DNA of 64,000 bases from contig JAVGWX010000019.1 of assembly GCA_036924085.1 (NCBI GenBank), forward strand, positions 22,296,293 through 22,360,292, written 5' to 3'. The notes below the pieces were generated by a model. That model made no database searches and was not told where the DNA came from. It was given only the letters and a program-made list of their open reading frames with translations. Below are positions 47,364 through 58,762 of the stretch, piece by piece. Each line of letters opens with the position of its first letter. Positions within the stretch are counted from its first letter, which is position 1. The DNA comes from Ariolimax columbianus (taxonomy: Eukaryota > Mollusca > Gastropoda > Stylommatophora > Arionidae). The position numbers were made by a program, and so were the translations under genes.

Positions 47364-47664
47364 TGACTTTGAAATGAGACACGGGACTATAATAGACTGG
47401 AACACATCGCCTGGGAGAGATATCCAACACATCACTCAGACTTCGAGTGATGTCCCTACGACTTCTTGCAGTTATAGGAAAGGCAAGACCCCTAACATTA
47501 GATGTCGTCCCTCCTCTCCGCCCCCCCCCCCTCCCCCACTCCTTGCGGGATACCTGTTTACTGAAAAGTCTTCGTGAGTAAACCCTGAGGAAATATCTGC
47601 ATCCTGTGATATCTTCGTCTCGATAATGTTTTACCACTTGCCAAAGGTTTCTCAGAATGATGGA

Positions 47665-48035
47665 TTAGCTTCGCTTCGCTTGGCTTGGCTTGGCACTGTC
47701 ACTTCTCAATCTACCTCTACCAAACTCTGAAAAGGTTTAAGTAGCAGAATGTAGTGCAGAGAACGGAATGCGTTGTGTCGTAGTTTACAGCTTGACTGCG
47801 ATATTTACACCTTTCGGTCCAACACATCGGACTTCAGCAAGCATTTTTTTAGTACCGGGTTAGCATTCCCTCTTCGATCCCTTCTCCTTAGCTACTCTGC
47901 TCTATTGCAGCCTGTTATCCAGGATCACCACGTGGAGGTGTAGAAGGGTCTTGGCAGCTCTGTTTTGCCGGCCCTGGCCATGAGTCGCTGACCACTGCAG
48001 CTCATGCGCTGCTCAGCATTTTTATCCAGAATGAT
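47665..48035 (+). repeat. Dispersed repeat family R
   Basis: Full-length-looking member: gcttcgcttggcttggc at the start, ggaatgcgttgtgtcgtagt, agtaccgggttagcattccc, gcagcctgttatccaggatc and gctgctcagcatttttatcc at the end. Confidence 0.78.
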
Positions 48036-48479
48036 ATTTGAAGTTGACAAATTATGCACTTTCCTCCTCACTTTAATCCAAATCACCGCGTAAGTCACTC
48101 ATTTCAGAGAACACAAGAGAAAAGATTGTTCACACTGCTAAACTGAGATAGTGGTCTTCATCATTTCTGATGAACGAACATCATCACAAGAGTTTGGCTG
48201 AATGGAATTGCTCACGTAAAGATTATCAGCTGAAGTTGCGTATATTTATTCTCTGTTCACCTGTCATTTTTTTAGTCTAGTGCATACACGTATGAATCCC
48301 TTTATTTTCATTGTTCATGCTTGCTGACCGGCGGAGACATGCCCTCTTAACACGTTCGATATTTGTATAAATTTAGCTACGTATAAAACTTCTCTTCACC
48401 AGTAACTCACGAGGAAAGCGAGTTATTCATTGTTGTATTTACCTGTATGGTATCCAATCAGGGAGGTATATGTAGAGGT

Positions 48480-49020
48480 TTATGTAATACAAAGTCTCAC
48501 ATTTTCTTTCTCTCTCTCTCTCCATCACGTTATTTTCTTCTTTGCCCTTAAAGCTTGTGGGTAGACTTGCGATCAACCACCTCTCTCTAAGCATACATAC
48601 CCTTTGCTATTTTCACCAGGGTCTCTCCAGCGTGTCCCTACATGTATGTTTCGGTCACTATGTATCTTCTCCATTTGCTCTCTGAACTTTCTTTGCATCT
48701 TATCCTTTGTCGGTTCCATGACAAAGATTATCTGATGATACTGGGCTTTTGTAATGTTAGGCTTATCTGTCGCTAATTTATTCGTAAGATATCCGGAACC
48801 ATCTGTCTATATCCAGTTCTCTCCCATAAGCCTTTTTGTTGTAGCCGTCTTGATCTTCTCATGGATTTGTTCGTATTGACTTGCAATCTCTTCATATTGA
48901 GTTCAGTCATCCGCCATGTTTCCGCTCTACATGATAGGACAAACTTCACATAGAAGTTGATGGTCATTTGCTTGGTATGTGGTCTCATCATTGTAAAGTA
49001 ACATACGGTTGTCAATATTG
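48480..49020 (-). mobile_element. LINE fragment, decayed
   Basis: Minus strand shows FVLSCRAETWRMTELNMKRL, NKSMRRSRRL and LWERTG near 48780-49015, the post-RT region of RTE-like elements, followed by a degraded tail to about 48560. Confidence 0.68.
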
Positions 49021-49074
49021 CACATGCCTTAATTTAGCTGTAAGCAGAGCATTTAGTTGAGTCATTTGAAGAAT

Positions 49075-49290
49075 TCTCGTGATCCTGGATAACAGGTTGT
49101 AACAGTGCAGACTGGCTACGGGAGAAGGGATCGAAGAGGGAAGGTTAACCCCATACTAAAAATGTGTATGCTGAAGTCCAATGTGTAAAATATGACTTAA
49201 TTCGTCCGTTCTCCGCGAAACATCCTGCTACTTGCAAATTCTTGTTCATATCTTGGTAGAGGAAGATTGACAACGAACGAAGAAGAAGGG
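49075..49290 (-). repeat. Dispersed repeat family R, diverged copy
   Basis: Inverted: gatcctggataacaggttgt, gatcgaagagggaaggttaa, and a gaacgaagaagaaggg end where other copies read gaacgaagccaagcc. Confidence 0.65.
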
Positions 49291-50175
49291 AAAAAATGTA
49301 TGAACAAGTTCTCCTCTATGGCCAGCTCTTGACGAACGTCTACATTCTTAATATTTTCGGTCCATTGTATTCTGAGAACGTTTCTATAACATTTCGAGTC
49401 GAAGGACTCAATTCTCTATTTTGAGGTTTTGGTAACTGTCCATGTTTCACTGCCGTATGCGGCAACGAAAAAAAAAAAACGCAGGTTCTCAAAACGTTCA
49501 CTTTTGCTGATTTACTGATATTCTGTCATAGTTTTCTCAGGTAGTGTAGTTTCTCCCTGCATTGTCAATCTCCTTCTGATTTCCTTTGAGCAGTCATCAT
49601 TTTGTCAATTTGGAATCCAGATACTCAAAGTTTGTGACCTGTTCTATTGCCACACCCCCAAATTAGAATTTATGTTGATTTCTTGTTTTGTTGGTGGTAA
49701 TTAATATTGTTTTCTTTATGTTTATAAAGCGGGTTTGATCTTCGTTGCAACTGCTAAAGGTTACAATTAGCTGCTATAACCCTTCTTTACTGTTTGATAG
49801 TATAACAGTTTCGCCAGCATATCTTAGATCTGTGATTTTATATTCGCCGTTCGTAAAAGGATCGAAACTTTCGATATTCTCCTCCACTAAAAGGGTTGTC
49901 ATTATCTCTCTGTATTAATCTTAAATAAGTAAGGGGAGACGATACATTCCTGACTTACTCCAATTTGTACTTCAAACCAATCTGATGTTTCATCATATAC
50001 TCTAACAGCATATTCTTGTTATTGATATAATGATTCGATTAAAATGGTTTGACGTACTGGAAACCTCATATCTATCATGATTTCCACAATATTTAATATT
50101 TTACCCAATAGAAGGCCTTGCTGTAATCGATAGAGCATGTATATAGATCTACGTTATACTCTCTACATTTTCCAT
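49290..50175 (-). pseudogene. LINE fragment A
   Basis: Minus strand, from the right: NVDLYTCSIDYSKAFYWVKY (RT block with a D-x-x-K-A-F motif, about 50155-50095). Then come degraded RT, VEQVTNFEYLDSKLT-like residues near 49630, YGSETWTVTKTSK near 49430 and SKCYRNVLRIQW. It is cut on the right by the 3-prime end of the next LINE, so the two lie in tandem. Confidence 0.78.
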
Positions 50176-50177
50176 AT

Positions 50178-52140
50178 AATAATAATAGTGTTCGCTTAGG
50201 CGTCTGAGGCCCGTTGCTTCGGTCGGCCAGATCCATAACCCACAGCTGCAGCGCGGTTCCAGACCTCGTCCTGGGGGAGGAGGAGGTTTCTACTTGCTGG
50301 AGCCATACTGTTCGGGGACGGCCTCTTCTGCGCATCCAACAGGTCGGAGGAAGACTTTTGGCTTTGAGGAACAACTTGTGTAATTTCTTGTGGGCAGGAG
50401 TTTCCTGGTGCAGCCGTACAACATGATCGAACAAAGAAACTTGGCGCCGGTCAAATGTTTCTGAGATTGGGTGGAGGCCTGTTTAAGTAGAGACCTCCAC
50501 GTTGCGGATGTAATCGTTCCACGTGAAAGGCTTCCAGTCTTGACATATCATGTTTCAGCAATGTTCAGATTTCTGAGCCGTGAAGCAGAGCTGGGACTAC
50601 GCTGGACTGGTAAATTGGAATTTTTGTCCCAAGGAAGATTTTATCATTACTCCACACATGTTGAAGGTTGTGCATAGCGGACGTAGCTAGTCCGATCCGC
50701 CTTGACACAACGGGACCGCTGCGCCCATCGGAGGATATCATGCTACCGAGATATATGAATCCGTTGGTACCCACAGCAGTGTGACCTTGAGTAGTTCACC
50801 CTGGGGGTGCTCTGTCGAAAATGAGGTTCTGAACTTTGGTCTTGGCCCAGAATATAGACAGACCTAGGGAGGGCGTTTCACTGTTTACCATTTCCAAAGA
50901 GCGCTGAAGCGCAGATCTTTATGTGCTGAACAGGGCAATTTCGTCACGTAAATAAGATCAGTGATCAATAGCTACACCCTCCTGATGCATATACCTTGGG
51001 CTATAGCCCCGTCAGAATAGGTCGGGGGAAAGAATACATCCCTGTCTGACATCCAAAGTCATGGAGAATCTGTCAGAGAGAGCGCCACCCAATCGAATTC
51101 TTGTACCGGTGAACTTGATTAGTTCCTTGAACAGGGTGGGGGGGGGGGGGGAGGGGGAGGGGCGTGGTTCCTATTCCCTGGAGGTATTTCTACGAGGCCG
51201 CCCAATCAACCGAGTCGAAGGCGGACTTCTTGTTCACGTATTCAGAGTACAAGGGGTTATTGAAGACCCGGTGCAGTTCGGCGAGAAAGCGCAGAGCAAG
51301 AATAGTGTCGGTTGTAGAATGAACCTGGGTTAAGTCAGACTGTTCTGGTCGACGTGTTGTCCTCAAGACAGGTTTGAATCTGGCTAGTAGCACGTGGGCA
51401 AACACCTTCCCCGGTACCGAGAGTAGAGTTGCAGGCCTGTTATTACTGCAGTCTTTACGTCTCCCCTTGCCTTTGTATAAGGAGACGATGGTTCCATTGC
51501 GCCAGTCGGCCGGGACCTGTCCCGTCCTCCATACTTGCAGGAATAAATTATGGAAGGCAGAGCTGATCGATTCGATGGCGGGTTTTAACAGTTCCAGTGG
51601 GATGTGATCTGGACCTGCCACTCGTCCATCTCTGATTTTCCGAATAGCAGCAAAGACTTCAGCTACTACAGGGGTGGGGGGGGGGGGGTGTCCATATTGG
51701 TTTGCGTATCTGAGAGAGGATCCGGAGATTCAGCAGACAGATCGGAACATGTCGTTGCTGGTCAAGAGCAGACGTGTAGTGCTCCTTCCACCAGTTCGCT
51801 ACCTCCTCGTATGACGAGCACATGAGTCATCAGACTTATTGATGAACTCTATGCTATGTTTCTCGTTCTGCTTGCCTCCAGACCTAACGAGCCTGATAGC
51901 ATGAAATGCGCGTCTGAGGTCATTAGATCTGAGACCAGTTTTGACTTCGTCAGCAATTTCGTTGAGAAAGCGTTCCTTGTCTGCCCTGGCCGCCGCGAGG
52001 AATTGGCCTTTCAACCGTCGTCGTTCTGCGCGGTCATTGCGAAGCCTGGCTGAGTTCTTCTGGAGTATGATGTCATACGAGGTATCGGAGAGCCATTCCT
52101 GTGATTAGCTTGGCGGAGTCGCATAAATTACATCTATTTT
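50178..52140 (-). pseudogene. LINE copy (family B), longer copy
   Basis: Minus strand. It begins upstream of the RT (AARADKERFLNEIADEVKTG), then MAGPDHIPLELLKPAIE, DWRNGTIVSLYKGKGRR and NRPATLLSVPGKVFAHVL. A broken YVNKKSAFDSVDW, VRQGCILSPDLF and GFIYLGSMISSDGR follow. The C-terminal tail reads LFDHVVRLHQETPAHK, RRRGRPRTVWLQQ. Long poly-G tracts (51138-51152, 51673-51688) interrupt the frame. The tail is ataataataatag at 50177. It is the relative of 20905-21985. Confidence 0.85.
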
Positions 52141-52624
52141 TCATAGATGTTTCTCATATGTGATCTCTGTCTTTTCTTAATAATAAGACCATACAAATGA
52201 GAATGTGTTATCAACAAACGATTTGTCTCAGGCTGTTCAGCAATCGGAAAATCTATCGAATATTTGCCTGAAGAAGAGCGTCAAAGAGAATACATTCACA
52301 ATCTATTAGGATAATAGCCAGTGAATGCACGCGTACAAACATAAAACAAAATACGTCAGCAAACTTTGGACACGTTTTCTAAAGGCCCAACGAAACAACA
52401 ATCCCATCAAGAAGATGATCCAGCAATAGCAGCACTAACCATACCACCTCACCCAGAAGCGATACTAGGACCCCTCACGCATTTCACTCTACACAATTCA
52501 GAGACTTGAAATGGACATTAATTATCCGTTACCGTTGATCACCTCTAACGATGATGATCAAGCTTCTCTACCACTATCCAGTGATCAGTGATCAGGAGAA
52601 AACATCAGATACGCATCTCTTTGA

Positions 52625-52664
52625 ACACACGCACGCACCTACGCACGCACACACACACACCAGC

Positions 52665-52719
<55 letters not shown>

Positions 52720-52720
52720 C
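52625..52720. repeat. (AC)n/(AT)n microsatellite
   Basis: acgcacgcacacac followed by about 50 bp of at repeats. Confidence 0.95.
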
Positions 52721-52734
52721 GTAGTCTTTGTCTT

Positions 52735-52975
52735 AGTCGACCTGTACTCTAACGGGGGCAGATGCCCCATATGCAGGTCCCAGCTCTATCGTGTGCTGGA
52801 TGTAGCCGGGAGGATTATTATTTCTACTTTAGCGGGTGCTCGGATCAGGCAGCTTATTACTCCGCTGCGTTGGGACAAGTGCTGCCATGTTATGCCATGT
52901 CACACAGTCGCCTCTTACGACATGCTCTCTTTTGGGCAGTAGTGCTATTCTTGTCTTTGTCATAAATATATATAT
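52735..52975 (+). repeat. Dispersed repeat family D
   Basis: Contains gtcgacctgtactctaacgg, gctggatgtagccgggagg, tactccgctgcgttgggaca, gttatgccatgtcacacagt and tcttacgacatgctctc. It lacks the central segment found at 23000-23110. Confidence 0.75.
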
Positions 52976-52983
52976 AACCCCTT

Positions 52984-53545
52984 CAAATTTCCCTCCCATC
53001 TACTTTACCGCCTCTTCCAGACCTCTTGTCCTCAGAAACTCGCCATGCTGTCCAGTCAATGTCATCTGGAAAATCACCAGGTGAAGACGACATCACTGCG
53101 GAGTCTACCCCAGTCTACCACTTTATTAAGTCCTAGCGCAACGTTTTTCACGGACAACACATTTGGACAAGAAGTGAGACAAAGAGGATCTAGGAAACTA
53201 TCGTCCAATTACTGCCCACCCGGTCACTTACAAACTGTGTACAAAATGCATCCTCAGTCAGAGTCCGCACCACTCTCGAAGAATCGCAACTTGACAAGTA
53301 GGCAGGCTTTCGGCGTTCGTACAGGACATATTTAAAACTATTGCCGCCTTATTGGGACAGCCCGAGATTTCCAGACGCTCTTCATATTCACTTTCATCGA
53401 CTATAAAAAGGCTTTCGATTCGGTAGAACCACATTTTGTCTGGTGTTTACTGTTGGAACAAGGTGTCGATCCTTATTACATCGGAATTCTCGCCAACAGT
53501 TATACGAACTGCACTACCTCGAGGGGACCACCGAAGTCTTTGTGT
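52984..53545 (+). pseudogene. LINE RT fragment, heavily decayed
   Basis: Plus strand, in several frames: SSGKSPGEDDITAE (53070-53110), QAGFR-like at 53305, then FIDYKKAFDSVEPHFV (53395-53445). The order matches the front half of a LINE reverse transcriptase. Confidence 0.65.
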
Positions 53546-53698
53546 AGGACAAAGAACAGAAAAACATCAGTGCCTCACAGAAAGCATGTCGTAAGCGGTG
53601 ACTAACTGTGTGACATGGCAAAACACCGGTCATGGTTAGGTGGTTTGTTTAGAGCAGCATAGATAGCGCCTAACATGATGTGGGTCTACTTTGCTCTA
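53546..53698 (-). repeat. Family D, part left of a LINE insertion
   Basis: cagaaagcatgtcgtaagcg, gtgactaactgtgtgacatg and gtgggtctactttgctctag match family D inverted. It resumes at 55622-55790 (cggttaaccaccctccgg, gtaataagctgctcaagcc, gctgggaactgcacatggg). Confidence 0.8.
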
Positions 53699-55621
53699 GT
53701 GTTTGAGTCTCTTCTTCTTCTTCTTCTTTGCGTTCGGTTTCGTATGCTCGTTTTATGCCACCAGATGGGCTGCATCGATGAAGTGACACGTCAGTCGCCG
53801 GTCCTCAGTGGTTCCCCACAGTGTGTCTTGTTTGTTTCTTTCCTGGGGCCAGGTCTTCTCACGGGAGCCTTGGTGCAGTGGACGTGTTTGCTGAATGTGT
53901 TCTGCAAACTAGGGTCCTCTCTGACATGTGCATTGTGCAGTCTGTGCTGCTTTCATTTTATGCATGTGTGCATTTAGTCTGCAATGGCCGGTTCTGAGGC
54001 GGAAAATTATGGTATATTGTTTCTTATTCAGTCTATTGATTGGGTCCTGTGGGTTTTTACTGTTTGCTCTCTCTATCCACTATTGTTTATATTTTATTTT
54101 AATGTTTGTCTTTACTTCTGGGAGTGACACTGGGTGGGTGAATTGTTCTCTCTGTCTTCCCTCCTTGTCTAGCCTGTCCGCCCATTCATTCCCAGGTAGG
54201 CCGCAGTGAGCTGGAATCCACTGGAGGGTGATTTTATTGTGGTCTGAGAGTTTATTTAGCTGGCATATCAGTTCCCTTTCCATACTATCTCGTGGTTCTC
54301 TTTGTGTGGCCTGCAAAATTTCCATGCAGTCGCACAAAAATACTTTTATGTTATCCTTTAACCTATTTTCATCCAATAGTTTGACTGCTTCAATTATTGC
54401 CTGTTGCTCTGTTCTTAGATTTGTCGAGAGCTCCCCGGCAGCACTTGCTTTTTCTATAACGGTTCCATCCTGTAGAAATATGACGAATCCCGCCTCTCCT
54501 TTCCTCAATGCTTCCTCTGATGATCCATCTGTGTAGACGTGCGTCCACATGGGTTGAGGATAGGCGTCTCCTATATGCTTTAGGTTTTTTTCTCTCAATG
54601 CATGGTCTGATTCTTCCACCTTTCTATCAATACCTGGTATTTTCGTTTCCACCATGAAGTTGGGCTGTTGGTCTGTATTTTCATATACTTGTATCATTTC
54701 CCATGTCTTTAGACATTTTGATATGATGTCATTATTCCTGCCTGTAAGGTCTTTTGATAGATCCTTGAAGCTTGTACTTTTTATGCGATTTTTTGTTAAT
54801 TCATTGACTTTTCTCTGCATTGGATGTTTATTTGTACTCTTGTATTTTTCTGTCAGGTTTAGTATTTTTCCTTCTCTGCGCTCACCGAGGCTCTGGAGGC
54901 CTGCTACCGCTTCGAGTTCTATAATTAGGGTGCTTCTCAGACCACCGGTAATAATTCTGAGTCCGGTATTCTGTGCCTTGTCTAGTTTCTGTAGGTTGGT
55001 CTTTGCCGCTGTTGCATAGGCACCCATGCCGTATTCCAGTGTTGGTCGTACGTATCCAGTGTAGACCTGTCTGATTGTGTTTACATCTGCGCTCCAGTTT
55101 GTCCCTGCCAGTTTTTTAATCAGCCTTAGTCTGAGTGTGGCCTTCTTTTGAGTGTCCTCTATGTGTGGGCCCCATGTTAATCTTTTGTCATATCTCATTC
55201 CAAGGTATGTAGGATTGTTTTCTCTAGGAAGTAGGCTGTTTTCTAAATATAGGTTACCTGCTCTGGCTTTGTAGAGAGCGAGAAGAGTTTTGGAGTGTCT
55301 TGCTTTTGTTTATTCTGACACCCCATGAGTTTTCCCATTTCTTTACTGCATTAATTGCTTCCTGCATTCTTGCTTTTGCTGTTCAAATGTTTTCTGCCTG
55401 GGTCCAAATAGCCAGGTCATCCGCATGGACTACCTTGTGGATGTGGGGTATGAACTGTTTTGGCAGATCATTAATGAAGAGGATAAACAAGGTAGGGGAA
55501 GTGATCCTCCCTGGGGAACCCCCTCATGTAGTTTGACCATTTTGCTCCTGTGTTTTCTCAGTCTGACTCTCGCACATCGTGAGTGGAGGTAGTTTTTGAT
55601 CCAGTCAAGGTGTTTGAGTCT
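53699..55621 (-). pseudogene. RNase H LINE (second family), 5-prime truncated, with 12-bp target duplication
   Basis: Minus strand: WIKNYLHSRCARVRLRKHRS, EGVPQGGSLP, a gap, MRYDKRLTWGPHIED and a long intact frame (55198-54080). That frame includes an RNase H domain with HVYTDGSSEEAL, LRTEQQAIIEAVKLL, VFLCDCMEILQ and WIPAHCGLPGNEWADRLDKE, so all four catalytic positions are visible. A degraded Cys/His tail and a (ttc)n tail at 53711 follow. The direct repeat gtgtttgagtct lies at 53699-53710 and 55610-55621. It sits inside a family D repeat. Confidence 0.92.
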
Positions 55622-55790
55622 ATTAAGAAGGACTTGCACATCGGTTAACCACCCTCCGGAAGCGTTTGTCCCAACGCCGCGGAGTAATAAGCTGCTCAAG
55701 CCTAGTCTGCAAAACAGGAAACCCTTCTCCGGCTACACCCTGCTCTTACCAGAGCTGGGAACTGCACATGGGAAGATGCCCCTGTATAAC
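55622..55790 (-). repeat. Family D, part right of the LINE insertion
   Basis: Continues the repeat interrupted at 53698. Together the two pieces make one member with the LINE removed. Confidence 0.78.
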
Positions 55791-55879
55791 AAACTGTCTG
55801 AACTGACAAGACGTCGCCGCGCAGGTTGGGCAATCTTCTCGTCTATTAACGCGGGCCTAGATGGTTGACATGAACAAGA

Positions 55880-56400
55880 CCTACGAGCCTCCCTTTTGAA
55901 TTTCACTGTACTCCCTGCGATGTGCTACTGTGCCGAGACACTAACAAAATCGCTAGAGGACAAATTGAGAGTGACCCAGGCTTTTCTTGAGAGACGCTTG
56001 GTCGGAATCACTCTCTGGAACCAACATATGAAACGTCTTCAGAATTCTGCAATAAGACGATTGTCCCTGATGAAGGATGCGGTAACCTATAGAGACAATG
56101 CAAAACATAGATGGGGAGATCACATGTTCCGACGAAACGATGGTCGATTGAGCACGGCGACAGCAATCTTGCGCCTCCGAGGTTAGTATAGACTGCCAGG
56201 AAGACCTCCAATACGTTGGTCAGACTCCTTGCTGTACGCTGCAACATCCAAGACGCTTCTAGAGGAGCACTTACCTCCCCCACCCCTCCACTGGACTTCC
56301 ATGGCCCAAGTTATAACTTCAACTCGCAGCTACGCTGAGGAACGGGTCATCAAGAACAAGATCAAGATGTATATATATCATTAATTTATATATGTTTGTC
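55880..56400 (+). mobile_element. LINE C-terminal fragment
   Basis: Plus strand: VLPAMCYCAETLTKSLEDKL, TQAFLERRLVGITLWNQ, IRRLSLMKDAV, HRWGDHMFRRNDGR and LPGRPPIRWSDSLL. This is the canonical tail order of RTE-type elements. One stop is present near 56187. Confidence 0.8.
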
Positions 56401-56639
56401 TCTATTCCCATCAATGGCAAATCCCCATAATACTTGTTTTATTTTGTTACATTTGTGCAGCATGATTATTCTCAAATGAATTTAGTTGACAATTACCAAT
56501 CAATTCTGGAAAGAAAGACTAACGTCTGGTGAGGCAAAATTTACTGGACAAATCCCTCACCTTGACTTCCTTGTAGTTCCTACTGGAAACGGTTTTATTT
56601 CTTTGCAGTCTGGCTAATAATGTGAGGGATCGACGTAAT

Positions 56640-56815
56640 CCTCGTAGTAGTGAGCGACAAGCAGATGAAGCAAAGCATAGCACAACTGCCTGCAAGATCC
56701 CGGTCCCCCATCATCAGCACGCTCGGGATGTAAGGAAAGCTAATGTAACCTGCCACTTAGCGTCCTTTTCAAGACGCACAAAAGAGTAACCAACTTATTG
56801 TGTTCATTCGTTAAC
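56640..56815 (-). repeat. Dispersed repeat family E
   Basis: Inverted relative of 14150-14300: catcatcagcacgctcggga, cttagcgtccttttcaagac, gcacaaaagagta. Confidence 0.6.
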
Positions 56816-56842
56816 AAACAACAACGAATCCATTCTACTTAC

Positions 56843-56972
56843 CAGCAATGTGAATTATGTAAGATTGAACACTGGTACCATTAGCACCATAATCTCCAGT
56901 GCAATTAACATATGTTTTATGATCATCGACTTGACATACAAATTCCAAAATGTTCAAGTAGTGTGTGGTGTC
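56843..56972 (-). CDS. Ig-domain exon (second half of domain), phase 0-1
   Basis: On minus, acceptor aattaattttacag precedes 130 bp ending in gctg before GTAAGT (56837-56842). The only open frame is phase 0. It reads DTTHYLNILEFVCQV, DDHKTYVNCTGDYGANG and SVQSYIIHIAG. The DxxxYxC pattern and final beta strand are those of an Ig domain. Size and phases match the exon at 7334-7448. It should be preceded by a phase 1-0 exon to the right of the window or one I failed to see. It is likely the most 5-prime exon of this gene visible here. Confidence 0.78.
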
Positions 56973-57064
56973 CTGTAAAATTAATTAAAAGTTGTACGTA
57001 TTAACCAGGATGGCAAAAAGACAAGCGAACAAGAAGAAAGACTGCTAACATTGTTAGTGTTGTG

Positions 57065-57220
57065 TTACCTCTTCTTCTTCTTCGATCAACTGATCCTATG
57101 CTTCTAGCCGGTGAGATTCACGAAGGAGACTGTACATTTCTGGTCTTGGACTGTCCCTCAGAGCTTTCTGAACATGGTCACTCCACCGAGCCAGACTGCT
57201 TCTCTTTGGTGTTGTGTTAC
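57065..57220 (-). mobile_element. LINE 3-prime fragment with (GAA)n tail
   Basis: Minus strand reads SLARWSDHVQKALRDSPRPE, then MYSLLRESHRLEA, ending in EEEEE from the (gaa)n tail at 57068-57083. It is a short truncated LINE end. Confidence 0.55.
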
Positions 57221-57474
57221 CATTGTATTATCTGACAAGAATATGTATTTTTAATGTCTGAGCACTTCTCATCAAAGTGAAATTATGTTTGCACCTTTTC
57301 TCATTTATCGTCATCATATGCCCAACCTTGTGGCATCGTGGTGGTGAAAATAAACTCATTTCACAACTTTCTGTCCATTCTGCATTTAAAAATGTTTACG
57401 GTCTTTATTTTTCAAATCCAAGTTGTCATGCCATTCTATATATTTAATTTGTGTCGTCATGCACCTCTCTTCAG

Positions 57475-58721
57475 TTCAGTTCAGTTCATCCCGTAACCCA
57501 TCAGGTCGTTGGGGCACACATGAAGACATGAAAATCCCACGCCAACCCTCTCTGTCTGTCGCCGCCTGACATATCTCACCGGGACGAAGGCCTGACCACT
57601 CAGTGATGTTGTCTACCCATCTCTTACTTGGACGACCTCGCCCCCTTTGTCCCAGTACGGACCCAAAGAGTGTCTAGTTGGTAATTCCGTTGGACCTCCC
57701 GACGTGCCCGTACCAGGTTATCTTTCGTCTTTTGATAGCTGTGAACAGATCTTCAAAAGGACCAATAGCGTCTTCAACTCTCAACTTCAACTCTCAACTT
57801 CAACTCTCAACTTCAACTTCAACTCTCAACTTCAACTCTCAACTTTAACTCTCAACTTCAACTCTCAACTTCAACTCTCAACTTCAACTCTCAACTTCAA
57901 CTCTCAACTTCAACTTCAACTCTCAACTTCAACTCTCAACTTTAACTCTCAACTTCAACTCTCAACTTCAACTCTCAACTTCAACTCTCAACTTCAACTC
58001 TCAACTTTAACTCTCAACTTCAACTCTCAACTTTAACTCTCAACTTCAACTCTCAACTTCAACTCTCAACTCTCAACTTCAACTCTCAACTTCAACTCTC
58101 AACTTCAACTCTCAACTTCAACTCTCAACTTCAACTCTCAACTTCAACTCTCAACTTCAACTCTCAACTTCAACTCTCAACTTCAACTCTCAACTTCAAC
58201 TCTCAACTTCAACTCTCAACTTCAACTCTCAACTCTCAACTTCAACTCTCAACTTCAACTCTCAACTTCAACTCTCAACTTCAACTCTCAACTTCAACTC
58301 TCAACTTCAACTCTCAACTTCAACTCTCAACTTCAACTCTCAACTTCAACTCTCAACTTCAACTCTCAACTCTCAACTTCAACTCTCAACTCTCAACTTC
58401 AACTCTCAACTCTCAACTTCAACTCTCAACTTCAACTCTCAACTTCAACTCTCAACTCTCAACTTCAACTCTCAACTTCAACTCTCAACTTCAACTCTCA
58501 ACTTCAACTCTCAACTTCAACTCTCAACTTCAACTCTCAACTCTCAACTTCAACTCTCAACTCTCAACTTCAACTCTCAACTTCAACTCTCAACTCTCAA
58601 CTTCAACTCTCAACTTCAACTCTCAACTTCAACTCTCAACTCTCAACTTCAACTCTCAACTTCAACTCTCAACTCTCAACTTCAACTCTCAACTCTCAAC
58701 TTCAACTCTCAACTCTCAACT

Positions 58722-58762
<41 letters not shown>

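Noticed and set aside
47224..47637. 137-codon minus-strand frame near 47.4 kb
   Set aside because: It crosses the inverted repeat and a poly-C tract; no family motif and no splice support.
50093..50434. Single 113-codon protein on minus
   Set aside because: It is a chance fusion of the C-terminus of one LINE with an RT block of the next LINE in tandem.
57647..58036. Ser/Gln/Leu-rich plus-strand protein over the 13-bp array
   Set aside because: Frame produced by tandem caacttcaactct units; the flank is minus-strand LINE.
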